Shown here: piece after piece, positions 1 through 9,290 of the stretch
How positions within the stretch are numbered: the first letter of the stretch is position 1
Layout: every line of letters starts with the position of its first letter
From: CAVVMA01 sp963830715
GTDB taxonomy: Bacteria > Desulfobacterota > Binatia > Binatales > Binataceae
Assembly (NCBI GenBank): GCA_963830715.1
Contig: CAWHNS010000006.1
Span: forward strand, 124,001 to 188,000
Direction: 5' to 3'
Length of the DNA: 64,000 bases
The notes under the pieces: generated by a model
The model's input: only the letters and a program-made list of their open reading frames with translations
What the model was told of the DNA's origin: nothing
Databases searched by the model: none
Position numbers and translations under genes: made by a program

Positions 1-653
1 CCGATGAACAGCGCCAGCCACACGATACGCTGGAACTCCATGCTGTAGCCGCTTGCGTTGGCTGCAAGCTGCGTCATGTCGAAGGTGGCGGCGCCCTTGT
101 AGTAGTAGAGGCCGAGCATCGCGAGCAGGATGAGCACCGAGCCCAGCAGGGTATACAGAAAGAACTTGATCGCGGCGTATTCGCGCCGCGACCCGCCCCA
201 GATTCCGATCAGGAAGTACATCGGCAGCAGCATCACTTCCCAGAAGATGTAGAACAGGAAGAAATCGACCGATACGAATACGCCCATCATTCCGGTGTCG
301 AGCAGCAGCAGCAGCGCGAAATACCCTTTCGGCGCGCGATCGATCCCGAAGCTGGCGAACACCGAAATGAAGCAGATGAGCGCCGTCAGCAGCACCATCG
401 AGATGCTGATGCCGTCAACGCCCATGAAGTAGTTGATATTGTAACTGGATATCCAGGGATACTTCTCCACGAATTGAAGAGCGGAGGTATTGGTATCGAA
501 CCCCGCGTAAAGAGCGAGCGCTATAATGACCTGGGGCGCGGTGGCCGCAACCGCAATCCATTTGATGAGGGTTCGCTGCGCGTCGGGCCAGAGCAGGATC
601 AGGGCCGATCCGGCGAGCGGAATGAAAGTGATAAGGGTTAGCGCGTGATTCAT
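1..653 (-). CDS. nuoM: NADH-quinone oxidoreductase subunit M, N-terminal part (runs off left edge)
   Basis: This is the proton-pumping antiporter-like membrane subunit of complex I. Only the first 217 residues lie in the window; the rest continues past base 1. The reading starts at an ATG (651-653) and gives repeated hydrophobic helices. The motif FYIFWEVMLLPMYFLIG carries the conserved membrane glutamate of the NuoM/NuoN/NuoL family. It follows nuoL by 49 bases on the same strand and is the last gene of the operon that can be seen. The family is about 500 residues long, so more than half is missing because of the window edge, not because of truncation. Confidence 0.95.
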   Translation of the reverse strand, partial: MNHALTLITFIPLAGSALILLWPDAQRTLIKWIAVAATAPQVIIALALYAGFDTNTSALQFVEKYPWISSYNINYFMGVDGISISMVLLTALICFISVFASFGIDRAPKGYFALLLLLDTGMMGVFVSVDFFLFYIFWEVMLLPMYFLIGIWGGSRREYAAIKFFLYTLLGSVLILLAMLGLYYYKGAATFDMTQLAANASGYSMEFQRIVWLALFI

Positions 654-702
654 CGCCTGCCTTGTCCGTCTTTGCCGTAGTTATGCCGCGAGCGGCAGGC
701 GG

Positions 703-2762
703 TTAAGCCCTGAGCATCGCGCGCGCCAGAAGGATCAACACCACCGCCGCCAATATTCCGTACAAGTATCCGTTTATCGAACCGGTCTGAAGCTTCCTCA
801 ATCGCCCGCCTGCTTCGAGCGTCACGTTTGACGCGAGATTCACCAGGCCGTTGACGATGTAGCTATCGAACATTCCGGAGAGCCACGCCACGAATATACT
901 CAGCGTAGCGGCGAAGTTCACAATTCCGTCAATGACGTGAAGGTCGAACCAGGCGCACGCGCGGGTAAACGCCAGATAGGGATTTACCAGAACCTCCTGA
1001 TATATTTCGTCAACGTAGTACTTATTCAGCACCAACCGGTAGGGGAGGCCGCCCAGCAGGGCGCTGAAGCTCTCGGCGCTGAGAGCCTCGCGCCGATAGA
1101 TCGCGTCCGCCAGCAACCACCCGATGGCCACCATGATGAGCGACAGCGCCGCAAATCCCGCCTCGGTCGCGTGGTTGTGGATGCCTGCCTCAGCGAGCTC
1201 GCGCGTCGGCCCGAGCTGAAAACCGGAGCGAGGAAGTTCTCGAACAGCCTGAGCGGGGCGATGAACTCCGGAATGTTCACCAGGCCGCCGATCAGCGACA
1301 GCACTCCGAGCACCGCCAGCACCAGAGCCATCGAGGGTGGCGACTCGTGCAGGTGATGCTCCTGTTCGTGAGTTCCGCGGAACTTGCCGAAGAACGTCAT
1401 GTAGACCTGGCGGAACATGTAGAAGGTGGTGATTCCGGCGCCGATCCATAGCAGCGCCCAGACCGCTGGATGGCCGTGCGAGAACGCCTGCCAGATGATT
1501 TCGTCCTTGGACATGAAGCCTGCAAACGGCGGCACGCCGCACAGCGCCAGCGTCGCGGCGAGGAAGGTCCAGAACGTGATCGGCATATGATGCCGCAGCC
1601 CGCCCATCTTGCGCATGTCCTGCTCGCCGCCCATCGCATGGATCACAGAGCCGGAGCCGAGGAACAGGCAGGCCTTGAAAAACGCGTGAGTCATCAGATG
1701 GAACACGCCGGCCGCGTAAGCCCCGACCCCGACGCCGGCGAACATATAGCCGAGCTGGCTGATAGTCGAATAGGCGAGCACCTTCTTGATGTCGTCCTGG
1801 GCGACGCCGATCGTCGCAGCGAACAGCGCAGTCAGCGCTCCGACCACCGCGACGGCTTCCATCGTCGCCGGCGCCATCGAAAACAGGAAGTTGAGCCGCG
1901 CCACCATGTACACGCCGGCGGTGACCATCGTCGCCGCATGGATGAGCGCGCTGACCGGCGTCGGACCCGCCATCGCGTCGGGCAGCCACACGTAGAGCGG
2001 GATTTGCGCGGATTTGCCGGTCGCGCCGATGAACATCAGCAGCGTGACGAAGGTGACGATCGACATTCCAAAGTAGCCCGGCATCGTGGCGAGGGCCGGA
2101 GCATAGCGGGCGACCTCGCGGGTGACGAGGGTTGGATGGCCAACTGCGGCGAGGCTGGCGAACAGCGCGTAAAGCGCGACCACGAACGCCCAGTCGCCGA
2201 CCCGGTTGACGATGAAAGCCTTGTTACCCGCGGTGGTATTGCCGAGAACTTTGTACCAGAACCCGATCAGCGCGAACGAGCACAGCCCCACGCCCTCCCA
2301 TCCCATGAACATCAGCCACAGATTGTCGCCCAGCACCAGCAGCAGCATCGCGAACGTGAACAGGTTGAGCCACGCGAAGAACCGCCAGTACGAGTCATCG
2401 TCGTGCATGTAGCCGGTCGAGTAGATGTGGATCACGCCGCCGACGCCGGTAACGATCAGCGCCATCAGCATCGAGAGCGGATCGAGGTAGAACGCGATCT
2501 CGAGCTTGAGGCCGCCGATGTCGATCCATCGCCAGAGCTGGTCGAGCATGAATCGATTCTCGGGCGGCTGCGCGAGCATCGCGGCGAATCCGCGCAGCGC
2601 GATCAGGAACGCGATCGCCACCACGCCGCATCCGACCAGGCTTATCGCGCGCTTGCCGAAGGCCTTTTGCAACCACGCGCCGGCGAGGAAATTGATCGCC
2701 GCACCGATCGCGGGCAGCAGAACGATCCAACGGACGAAGCTGACGCTGGTTGGATGGTCCAT
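703..2762 (-). CDS. nuoL: NADH-quinone oxidoreductase subunit L (one frameshift)
   Basis: This is the largest antiporter-like membrane subunit of complex I, with the long lateral helix at its C-terminus. The N-terminal 510 or so residues read in one frame from an ATG at 2762 and include NRVGDWAF, GPTPVSALIHAATMVTAG and many membrane helices. Near base 1225 the reading must shift by one base; the C-terminal part (ELAEAGIHNH onward to LLARAMLRA) then continues in another frame to a stop at 703. The joined length, about 686 residues, is normal for NuoL. The long opposite-strand open frames here are shadows. The break lies in a variable linker and could be a base-calling error. Confidence 0.93.
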
Positions 2763-2886
2763 GCAATTGTTCAGGTGTTCAGGCCGAGGCCCAACCGCGC
2801 CGCAAACCGACGCGGGCCTCGATACATCTCAGCTTAAACAAGTGTCCCGCAGATATAAGCAAAAATGCTGACGCCGCGAAAGGCGG

Positions 2887-3204
2887 CTAACCACTGAGGG
2901 TCTCGGTCGCGTCCACGTCGATGGTCTTGAAATCCTGGTAGATCGCCAGCACGATCGCGAGCCCGATCACCGCCTCGGCCGCCGCCAGCATGATCACGAA
3001 AATCGCGAAGACCTGGCCGTCGTAGCGAGTGCCGCCGTAATAGGCGAAAGCCAGATAGTTGATGTTGGCGGAATTGAGGATCAACTCGACGCCCATCAGG
3101 ATTCCGATCGCATTGCGGCGCGAGAGCACGCAGAACAGCCCGAGCGAGAATACGATCAGGCTCAGTACCAGGAAATGTTGCAGTGTGATCCCCGACGCTG
3201 CCAT
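2887..3204 (-). CDS. nuoK: NADH-quinone oxidoreductase subunit K
   Basis: This is a small complex I membrane subunit of the MrpC-like family, 105 residues with three predicted helices. The conserved glutamates of the proton path are visible in GVELILNSANINYLAF and in AAAEAVIGLAIVLAIYQ. The gene is intact. It starts 21 bases after the proposed end of nuoJ and is followed by a 124-base gap before the start of nuoL, in which I see no gene. Confidence 0.96.
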   Translation of the reverse strand: MAASGITLQHFLVLSLIVFSLGLFCVLSRRNAIGILMGVELILNSANINYLAFAYYGGTRYDGQVFAIFVIMLAAAEAVIGLAIVLAIYQDFKTIDVDATETLSG

Positions 3205-3225
3205 CGCGCGTTCTCCGCTGTCTGC

Positions 3226-3722
3226 CTACCCGGGCCGCTCCGCGCGAGATCACGACCGCGCCGATCAGCGCCGCCAGCAGCACCATCGAGGCGATCTCGA
3301 AGGGCAGCGCGTAGGTACCCAGGAACGCGTTTCCGATCCCATACGTGGTCGGCGCGACCGGCGCGCCGGCGCTCTGATGCCATTGCGTGTGGCGGACCGC
3401 GAACAGCATCACCGTGCCCGCCAGCGCGCTGACCAGCAGCGCGGGAATCGTGCCGACCGCGCGGTTCGAGATTGTCACGTCGGCGATTCCCTGCGTGAGC
3501 ATCACGGCGAACAGCGTCAGGACCAGGATGCCGCCGACGTACGACCAGCAACTGGACCATCGCGACGAAGTCGGCGGCCAACAGGACGTAGATTCCAACC
3601 ACGCCCATGAACGCGCCGAGCAGCGCAAAGGTCGAATGGACGATGTTGCGCGAGAACGCCACGAACAGCGAAGAACCGACCGTGAGCGCGGCGACCGCGT
3701 AGAAGATTAGCTGGCCAAGCAT
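3226..3722 (-). CDS. nuoJ: NADH-quinone oxidoreductase subunit J (two frameshifts)
   Basis: This is a complex I membrane subunit. The ATG frame gives MLGQLIFYAVAALTVGSSL and runs to MVQLLV near base 3543, where one extra base breaks the frame. The second frame resumes with YVGGILVLTLFAVMLT and runs to AVVIS. A second extra base near 3240 is needed to reach a stop at 3226, giving ...VISRERPG. Without that second shift the frame reads far into nuoK. The merged protein is about 164 residues, as expected. Two one-base insertions in one short conserved gene point to sequence error. Confidence 0.88.
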
Positions 3723-3769
3723 AGAGGATTTTCACGTACTGCGTAATGGCGTGAGTATGCGATCGGCGG

Positions 3770-3811
3770 CGGCATGAGATTCTTCCGGCAGCCTACGCTC
3801 AGAATGACGGA
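3770..3811. repeat. REP-like element in the nuoI-nuoJ gap
   Basis: The gap between nuoJ and nuoI holds a sequence beginning GGCATGAGATTC and ending AGAATGACGG. The same end motifs (GCATGAGATTCC ... GGAATGAC) occur twice, inverted, at 35492-35651. The arrangement resembles short dispersed palindromic repeats found between bacterial genes. I see only these copies in the window. It lies inside the nuo operon, where a hairpin could affect mRNA stability. Confidence 0.5.
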
Positions 3812-3830
3812 ATGCGCGTTCGGTTGGGCA

Positions 3831-4393
3831 TCAGGCCGCGTCGTCGGCGGGCTTGTCAGCGCCGGGCTGGGCCCATTCGTCCACGTAGTGCATCCCGCGG
3901 TTCAGAATCGGCGCGATGCGCGGATCGGTCTCGGGACCTTTCTTGGGCTTGTACGCGATCGCCGGCTCCTTGATGAAGCGCCGGATGAGGCTTTCGAGCG
4001 AAAAGTCGGCGCCCTCGAACTCGGTGGTGTGATGGATCGAGCCGGTCGGGCACGGCTCGCTGCAGAGTCCGCAGAACATGCACTTGGCGATGTCGATGTC
4101 GAACTGCGAGATCACCATGTGCTTGTCACGGGGTCTTTCTCGACCGCGATCGCGATGCAATCGATCGGGCAGGCGCGCTCGCAGGCCAGGCATCCGGTGC
4201 AAATCTCCATGTCAACCTGGAGGATGCCGCGGTAGCGGAACGGCAGCGTGTCCTGAACCCGCACCGGCATCCGATCGGGATACTGCACGGTGTAGGGTTT
4301 GCGGACAAAATGTGACGCCGTCACCGCCATCCCCTCGAAAATCGAGGTGACGGCCTCCCTGATATTGCGAAGGTATGAACCGGCCGCGCCCAT
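3831..4393 (-). CDS. nuoI: NADH-quinone oxidoreductase subunit I (one frameshift)
   Basis: This is the complex I subunit that carries iron-sulfur clusters N6a and N6b. Two [4Fe-4S] motifs are visible: CTGCLACERACP in the first frame and CMFCGLCSEPCP in the second. The frame breaks at a run of four G on the plus strand (about 4130-4133), where one base appears to be missing; EKDP should continue as RDKHMVISQ. The merged protein is about 187 residues. It starts 7 bases after nuoH stops. The C-terminal tail KPADDAA is unremarkable. Confidence 0.92.
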
Positions 4394-4400
4394 AGGAGTC

Positions 4401-5592
4401 TCAGATGATCGGACTTACGTAAATCTCCATTTTCGACCGGCGCAGATAATACGCCACGCGCTGGATGAACACGATCAGGCAGCAGCAGCCCGAGCGCCGC
4501 CATTATATAGCCCGCGACCGGGTTGCCGTTAGGCCAGATCGCCACCCAGATAGCGGTGCCGATCATATCGATGAACGAGATCGGCACGAAATACTTCCAG
4601 CACATCGACATGAGCTGATCGATCCGCACCCGCGGCAGCGTGGCCCGAATCCACATCGAGAAGAAGACCAGGAAGATCACCTTGAGGTTGAAAGTGACCA
4701 GTTGCAAGACATTCATCACCACCCGGCTCTGGCTCAAGTGCGGGAACTGCCACCCGCCGAGAAACAAGGTCGTGATGATCGCGCCGATGATGAACAGGTT
4801 GCCCCACTCCGCCATGAAGAACAGCAGGTAGCGCATCCCGCTGTATTCGGTGGCGAAGCCGGCGACCAGCTCGGATTCCGCCTCGGGAAGATCGAACGGC
4901 GTGCGATTGCCCTCCGCCAGCGCCGAAATGAACAGGATATTGGCGGCGATGAAGGTGAAGGGGTTGTTGAACAGGAACCAGGCGTTGGGCGCCCAGCCCT
5001 GCGCGCGGATTATTCCCTGCATCGAGAGCGTGCCGGTGATCAGCACGACCGGGAAGATCGAAAGCCCGGCGGGAATTTCGTAGCTGACGATTTGCGCCGC
5101 GGATCGGATGCCGCCGATCAGCGACCACTTGTCGTTCGACGACCATCCGGCCATCAGCACGCCGACCACGGTCAGCGCCGTCACCGCTGTCATGTAGAGA
5201 ATTCCGACGTTCAGGTCGGCCAGGATCAGATCGGAAGAGAACGGCATCACCGCCCACGGCAGGATGAACGCCAGGATCACCAGGTAGGGCGCCATCTTGA
5301 ACAGATTCGCGTCGGCCTCGGCGGGAACGATGTCTTCCTTGCAGACGTTCTTGACGCCGTCGGCCAGCCATTGCAGAAAGCCGTTGGGACCGACGCGATT
5401 GGGGCCGATGCGCGACTGGATTCGCCCCCAGACGCGGCGCTCCGCCCAGCTCACGATCCCGGCGAACGGGAAAGCGATGCCGAGAAACACCACCGCGCTC
5501 AGCACGAGGATGACGAACGCATAGACCAACTCCCGCGGTGGATTGGCGCCGAAGAACCCGAGACTGATCAGATAGTCGGCAAGATTCTGCAT
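4401..5592 (-). CDS. nuoH: NADH-quinone oxidoreductase subunit H (C-terminal frameshift)
   Basis: This is the membrane subunit that forms the quinone-binding chamber with NuoD and NuoB. Family signatures are SWAERRVWGRIQSRIGPNRV, GWSSNDKWSLIGGIRSAAQ, YEIPAGLS and FDLPEAESELVAGFATEYSG. Near base 4478 the frame shifts by one base. The corrected reading is LLLLIVFIQRVAYYLRRS followed by KMEIYVSPII and a stop at 4401. Without the correction the protein would run into nuoI with an unrelated tail. The corrected length of about 396 residues suits the family. Confidence 0.94.
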
Positions 5593-5611
5593 CGCGGATT
5601 GACCGGTCGTG

Positions 5612-6733
5612 CTAGCGGTCGACCTCGGGAGCGATAACGTCGAGACTCGCGATCAGCGCGACCAGATCCGCGATCATCAAGCCGCGGCTGAGCTTGTTGA
5701 CCATGCCCATCGCGGCGAACGATCCGGTGCGGACGTGGACCCGCCACGGAAATCCGGTACCGTCGCTGACGACGTACCAACCCATGTCGCCGCGGGCGCT
5801 TTCGACTCGAATCTGGCACTCGCCGGCGGGCGGCTTGAAGTTGCGCGCCACCTTGGCGAGCACCGGGCCGTCGGGAATGGCCTTCAGCGCCTGACGCAGG
5901 ATCTTCACGGATTCCTTCATCTCGCGGATCCGCACCATGTAGCGGTCCATCGAGTCGCCGATCACGCCGAACGCGCCATTGCCGATTGGCACGTCGAAAT
6001 CCAGCTCGGGATAGACGGAATACGGGATGTCCCTGCGGATGTCCCATTTTACGGCGGAGCCGCGCAGGTTGGGTCCGACCAGGTTGTAATCGATGGCCTC
6101 TTTCGCCGTTATGACGCCGACGCCGATGAGCCGCTCGATGTAAATCTTGTTGAAGGAGATCAGCGCGTTGTATTCGTCGAGAATCGGGTCGAGATGGTCA
6201 AGGTAGGCGAGCGCCTTTTCGCGCCATCCGGGCGGCAGATCCCAGGCCACGCCGCCGATTCGCATGTAGTTGAAGGTGAGCCGCGCGCCGCACAGCTCCT
6301 CGATCAGGTCGTTGATCATCTCGCGCTCGCGCAGCACATGGGTGAACGGCGTGTTTGCGCCGATATCCATCGCCATCGTGCCGACCGACAGCAGATGGGA
6401 CGCGATTCGGTTGAACTCGGCGGCGATCACGCGGCAGTACTCGCCGCGCCTGGGCACTTCGATTCCGGCGAGCTTCTCGCAGGCCATCCCCCAGCCCTGG
6501 TTGGTGAACATCGCGCATACGTAATCGACCCGATCGGTGTAGGGCATGAAGCCGTGATAGCCGACCTTCTCCGCGATCTTCTCGATCGAACGATGCAGGT
6601 AGCCAACGTCGGGAATCGCCTCGCGCATCACCTCGCCGTCGGCCTTGACCACGAAGCGCAGCACGCCGTGGGTCGAGGGATGCTGCGGGCCCATGTTGAG
6701 CGTCATTTCCTCGGTTCGGAAGGTGTTGTTCAT
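5612..6733 (-). CDS. nuoD: NADH-quinone oxidoreductase subunit D
   Basis: This is the 49-kDa-type peripheral subunit that lines the quinone site. It is intact, 373 residues, with NMGPQHPSTHGVLR near the N-terminus and MADLVALIASLDVIAPEVDR-like closing residues (here MIADLVALIAS). It is a stand-alone NuoD, not fused to NuoC. The start overlaps the nuoC stop by four bases, indicating coupled translation. The next gene downstream is nuoH; nuoE, nuoF and nuoG, which usually follow nuoD, are absent from this position. Confidence 0.97.
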   Translation of the reverse strand: MNNTFRTEEMTLNMGPQHPSTHGVLRFVVKADGEVMREAIPDVGYLHRSIEKIAEKVGYHGFMPYTDRVDYVCAMFTNQGWGMACEKLAGIEVPRRGEYCRVIAAEFNRIASHLLSVGTMAMDIGANTPFTHVLREREMINDLIEELCGARLTFNYMRIGGVAWDLPPGWREKALAYLDHLDPILDEYNALISFNKIYIERLIGVGVITAKEAIDYNLVGPNLRGSAVKWDIRRDIPYSVYPELDFDVPIGNGAFGVIGDSMDRYMVRIREMKESVKILRQALKAIPDGPVLAKVARNFKPPAGECQIRVESARGDMGWYVVSDGTGFPWRVHVRTGSFAAMGMVNKLSRGLMIADLVALIASLDVIAPEVDR

Positions 6734-7240
6734 TTTTTCTTCGCGTCCAGACGGATAATCGGACTCTCGCGAACGGTCGAGATGCCGTGATACTCGAGCG
6801 GCTCGACGAAGTCCTTGCGCAGCGGATGGCCGGGCCAGTCCTCGGGCATCAGCAGGCGGCGGAGATCGCTATGGCCCTCGAAATTCACGCCGAGCAGGTC
6901 GAAGATCTCGCGCTCCATCCAATTCGCCGAGTTCCAGACTCCCTCGACCGTCGCGACCGACGGATCCTCCCGCGGCAGCCGCACCTTGAGAACGGCGCCG
7001 TGGCGATGGCGATACGAGAAGAGATGATAGACGACTTCGATCCGGTCCTTGTAGTCCACGCCGCTTTGATTCGACAGGCAATCCATCGCGATGTCCGGGT
7101 CATCTCGGAGGAACGTGCAGAGGCTCGACGATCGCGCCGGGTTCGACCACCATCCAGGGGTCCGGCTTCTTGTCGGCGATCTCCTGGATGCGGTCACCGA
7201 AGCGGTCGCGCGCCTTCGCGTATATCTGTAGCGCCTCCAC
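6730..7240 (-). CDS. nuoC: NADH-quinone oxidoreductase subunit C (one frameshift)
   Basis: This is the 30-kDa-type peripheral subunit. The likely start is a GTG at 7240, seven bases after nuoB stops, giving VEALQIYAKARDRFGDRIQEIADKK in the first frame (shown in two parts: VEALQIYAKARDRFGD, then RIQEIADKK). An extra base near 7115 stops this frame; the rest continues as FLRDDPDIAMDCLSNQSGVD and contains NWMEREIFDLLGVNFEGH and PEDWPGHPLRKD, both typical of NuoC. The merged protein is about 170 residues. Confidence 0.9.
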
Positions 7241-7246
7241 TCCGTG

Positions 7247-7750
7247 TCAGGCGGCCGCGGTCCCGTTGCTCGATTCCTTGCTGAGCCAGCGCTCGGTCAT
7301 GATCTTCTCCTGAAGCTTGAGCAGACCTTCGGTGAGCGCCTCGGGGCGCGGCGGGCATCCGGGAACGTACACGTCCACCGGCAGAATCTTGTCCACGCCG
7401 TCGCAGACCGAATAGGCGAGCTGGAACAGGCCGCCGCAGCTCGCGCAGCTTCCCATCGAGATCACATACCTTGGGTCGGGCATCTGGTCGTAGAGCAGCC
7501 GCGTCCGCAGCGCCATCTTCAGCGTCAATGTGCCGGCAACGATCATCAAATCGGACTGCCGCGCCGAAGCTCGCGGCGCGGCGCCAAAGCGGTCGATATC
7601 GGCGCGCGGACCGCCGGTATGCATCAACTCGATCGCGCAGCACGCCAGGCCGAAGAGCATGTACCAGATGCTCGACTTGCGCATCCAGTTGATCAACTCA
7701 TCGGTTTTGGTAGTCAGAACGTAGTCAGGCAGCGTATTCAGCAGTGGCAT
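7247..7750 (-). CDS. nuoB: NADH-quinone oxidoreductase subunit B
   Basis: This subunit holds cluster N2, the last iron-sulfur cluster before quinone. It is intact at 167 residues. The cluster cysteines are in GLACCAIELM, GSCASCGG and PGCPPRPEAL. It lies between nuoA (18-base gap) and nuoC (6-base gap). The short alanine-rich C-terminus (SSNGTAAA) has no known role. Confidence 0.97.
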   Translation of the reverse strand: MPLLNTLPDYVLTTKTDELINWMRKSSIWYMLFGLACCAIELMHTGGPRADIDRFGAAPRASARQSDLMIVAGTLTLKMALRTRLLYDQMPDPRYVISMGSCASCGGLFQLAYSVCDGVDKILPVDVYVPGCPPRPEALTEGLLKLQEKIMTERWLSKESSNGTAAA

Positions 7751-7768
7751 GGTGGCTGCGTCGAACTC

Positions 7769-8155
7769 CTATTCCGGAACCTTCTTGACCCATTCGAGAT
7801 CGTGTTTCACCCAGACGTAGATCAGCCCGACGAACAGGATCGTCAGGAAGATCAGCACTTCGCTCAAGGCGTACATCGCGCGGCCGCTCTTTACCCAATC
7901 GAGATAGACGGCGGCGACCGGATAGACGAACGCCACTTCCACCTCGAAGACCACGAAGATCAGCGCGATCAGGTAGAAGCGGACATTGAAGTTAATCCAG
8001 GCGCGTCCGGTCGGCGGTTCACCGCATTCGTAGGGCGTCAGCTTTCGGGCGTAGGGATTGCTCGGAGCAAGGAGCTTCTGCAGGCCGAACATCGCGGCCA
8101 CGAAGACAATCCCGATTACGGTCAGGGCAAGGGGCACTCCGAATTGAAAGTACAT
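7769..8155 (-). CDS. nuoA: NADH-quinone oxidoreductase subunit A
   Basis: This is a small membrane subunit, first gene of the operon, 128 residues with three helices. Family motifs are KLTPYECGEPPTGRAW, NVRFYLIALIFVVFEVEVAF and YPVAA. There is no clear Shine-Dalgarno sequence directly before its ATG, and a possible -10 element sits only about 12 bases upstream, so the transcript may have almost no leader. Confidence 0.97.
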   Translation of the reverse strand: MYFQFGVPLALTVIGIVFVAAMFGLQKLLAPSNPYARKLTPYECGEPPTGRAWINFNVRFYLIALIFVVFEVEVAFVYPVAAVYLDWVKSGRAMYALSEVLIFLTILFVGLIYVWVKHDLEWVKKVPE

Positions 8156-8166
8156 AGGACAAGTCC

Positions 8167-8196
8167 ACTATAGCCGATTGAGGCTTGCAGGGTAAA
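8167..8196 (-). promoter_or_regulatory. Candidate promoter of the nuo operon
   Basis: On the minus strand TTTACC (8191-8196) and TATAGT (8167-8172) are 18 bases apart. The -10 match is 5 of 6 and the -35 match 4 of 6. Transcription would start about five bases before the nuoA ATG. This is a pattern match only. Confidence 0.35.
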
Positions 8197-8302
8197 ACGA
8201 GAAAGAAGTCGCGCTTTTCCTGGAAGTGCCGCTGCTTAAGTATCGCTTCACCGTCAGCGATCGTTAGAACGGCAGTCGAAACCGATTGCGGCGGGCGAAT
8301 CG

Positions 8303-8581
8303 CTACTTGGCGGGCTTGAGCACGCTCTTGAGCGAGGCGGCCTCCAGCCAGGCGCCGTGATTCTCGGGGCAGGCCATCATCGCGACGCCGCCCTGAGCCT
8401 TCGCGACCAGAGACTTCCCGCATTGGGGGCAGACCAGCGCGGCGCCCGCCTGCTTATGCTGCGCCATCTTTTGCCGCTGCTTCTCGATCAGCTTGCGGTC
8501 CTGATCGAAGGCCCACTGGTCCTCGCGCGCCTTCTCGACCTCGTGCAGCTTGTCGCCCAGGCGGTCCTTTTCGTCTTCCAT
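8303..8581 (-). CDS. Small zinc-ribbon protein (TFIIB-type zinc finger)
   Basis: This 92-residue protein has a charged helical N-terminal half, probably a coiled coil (residues about 1-45), and a C-terminal zinc ribbon. The ribbon has CPQCGKSL and then a CPENHGAWLE segment, the arrangement of bacterial zf-TFIIB proteins, where C/H residues bind zinc. Function is unknown; such proteins are thought to bind nucleic acid or partners. It sits upstream of nuoA on the same strand, 147 bases away, and follows the FmdB-like gene by 7 bases, so the two small zinc proteins are probably cotranscribed. Confidence 0.7.
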   Translation of the reverse strand: MEDEKDRLGDKLHEVEKAREDQWAFDQDRKLIEKQRQKMAQHKQAGAALVCPQCGKSLVAKAQGGVAMMACPENHGAWLEAASLKSVLKPAK

Positions 8582-8588
8582 CGGTCTG

Positions 8589-8924
8589 CTACGTCATCTC
8601 CTTGACGAGCTTGCCGCTGCGCGCCTTCTCGACGGTCGCTTCGAACTTCTCGCCCAGGTCCACGCCCATCTGCCTGGCCCGCTTCTTCGCCCATAGGCCG
8701 ACATTGCGGGAGTCGCGATAGAAGGACTCGTCGCGAGGCTTGCTGGTGTCGAAACTCGCGACCCGCGAGGCCTCGCTCTGCACCACCGCGAACGACGACA
8801 TCACGCGACGGGCGCGGGTCGATCCGCAATGAGGACAGGCCACGCGCGGCCTGCGACTCGAGCTCAGTACCACGTGCGAACTGATTCGCGCGCAGCGGGC
8901 GCATTGGTACTCATAGATCGGCAT
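8589..8924 (-). CDS. FmdB-family zinc ribbon protein
   Basis: The protein starts at MPIYEYQCARC, the almost invariant opening of the FmdB family; an upstream in-frame ATG at 8963 gives only an unrelated extension, so 8924 is preferred. The two zinc knuckles are CARC and CPHC. After residue 45 the sequence is polar and helical (SFYRDSRNVGLWAKKRARQM). FmdB-type proteins are named after a putative regulator of formamidase genes, but the real function of most members is not known. The length of about 111 residues is normal. It is adjacent to another zinc-ribbon gene. Confidence 0.8.
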   Translation of the reverse strand: MPIYEYQCARCARISSHVVLSSSRRPRVACPHCGSTRARRVMSSFAVVQSEASRVASFDTSKPRDESFYRDSRNVGLWAKKRARQMGVDLGEKFEATVEKARSGKLVKEMT

Positions 8925-8975
8925 CCCGGATGAAGAATAGGCCGGACGATGGCTGGCAGGCAAATCCCGTTGCGG

Positions 8976-9212
8976 TCACGATTCGCGCAGGAACGAATCG
9001 AGAAACGGGCTTCCGACGAACATCAGCATCCCGACGCCGCCCACCACGACGCCGCATCCGATCCACCACAGCGATCGCCACTCGATTCCGAGCGCCAGCA
9101 TCGCGAGCCCCCAAACCGGCAGGACCAATGAGATGAAAAGCCGCATCGCGGAGCTCACCAGCTTCTCCACGCGTTCGATCCTTTGTTGTGTAGCTGGGTC
9201 CTGGCCTGCCAT
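8976..9212 (-). CDS. Small membrane protein, two helices
   Basis: An unrecognised protein of 78 residues counted from MAGQDPATQQ (an ATG at 9233 would add seven residues). A polar N-terminus with RIERVEKLVSSAMR is followed by two hydrophobic stretches, LFISLVLPVWGLAMLALGI and WIGCGVVVGGVGMLMFVG, that should span the membrane. The tail SPFLDSFLRES is short. The gene lies between the FmdB-like gene and the glycosyltransferase on the same strand. I cannot assign a role. Confidence 0.55.
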   Translation of the reverse strand: MAGQDPATQQRIERVEKLVSSAMRLFISLVLPVWGLAMLALGIEWRSLWWIGCGVVVGGVGMLMFVGSPFLDSFLRES

Positions 9213-9290
9213 GAACCGAATCCCCGGCTGCATTGTTCCGTGTTACGCGAATCGGATTCAAGCGCTCTGCGCGCTGGGCAACCGCTCGCT

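Noticed and set aside
1470..2837. Long plus-strand open frame (455 codons) opposite nuoL
   Set aside because: It is the mirror of a conserved coding strand; its composition (His, Arg, Gln-rich) is typical for the antisense of high-GC genes, and no family is recognisable.
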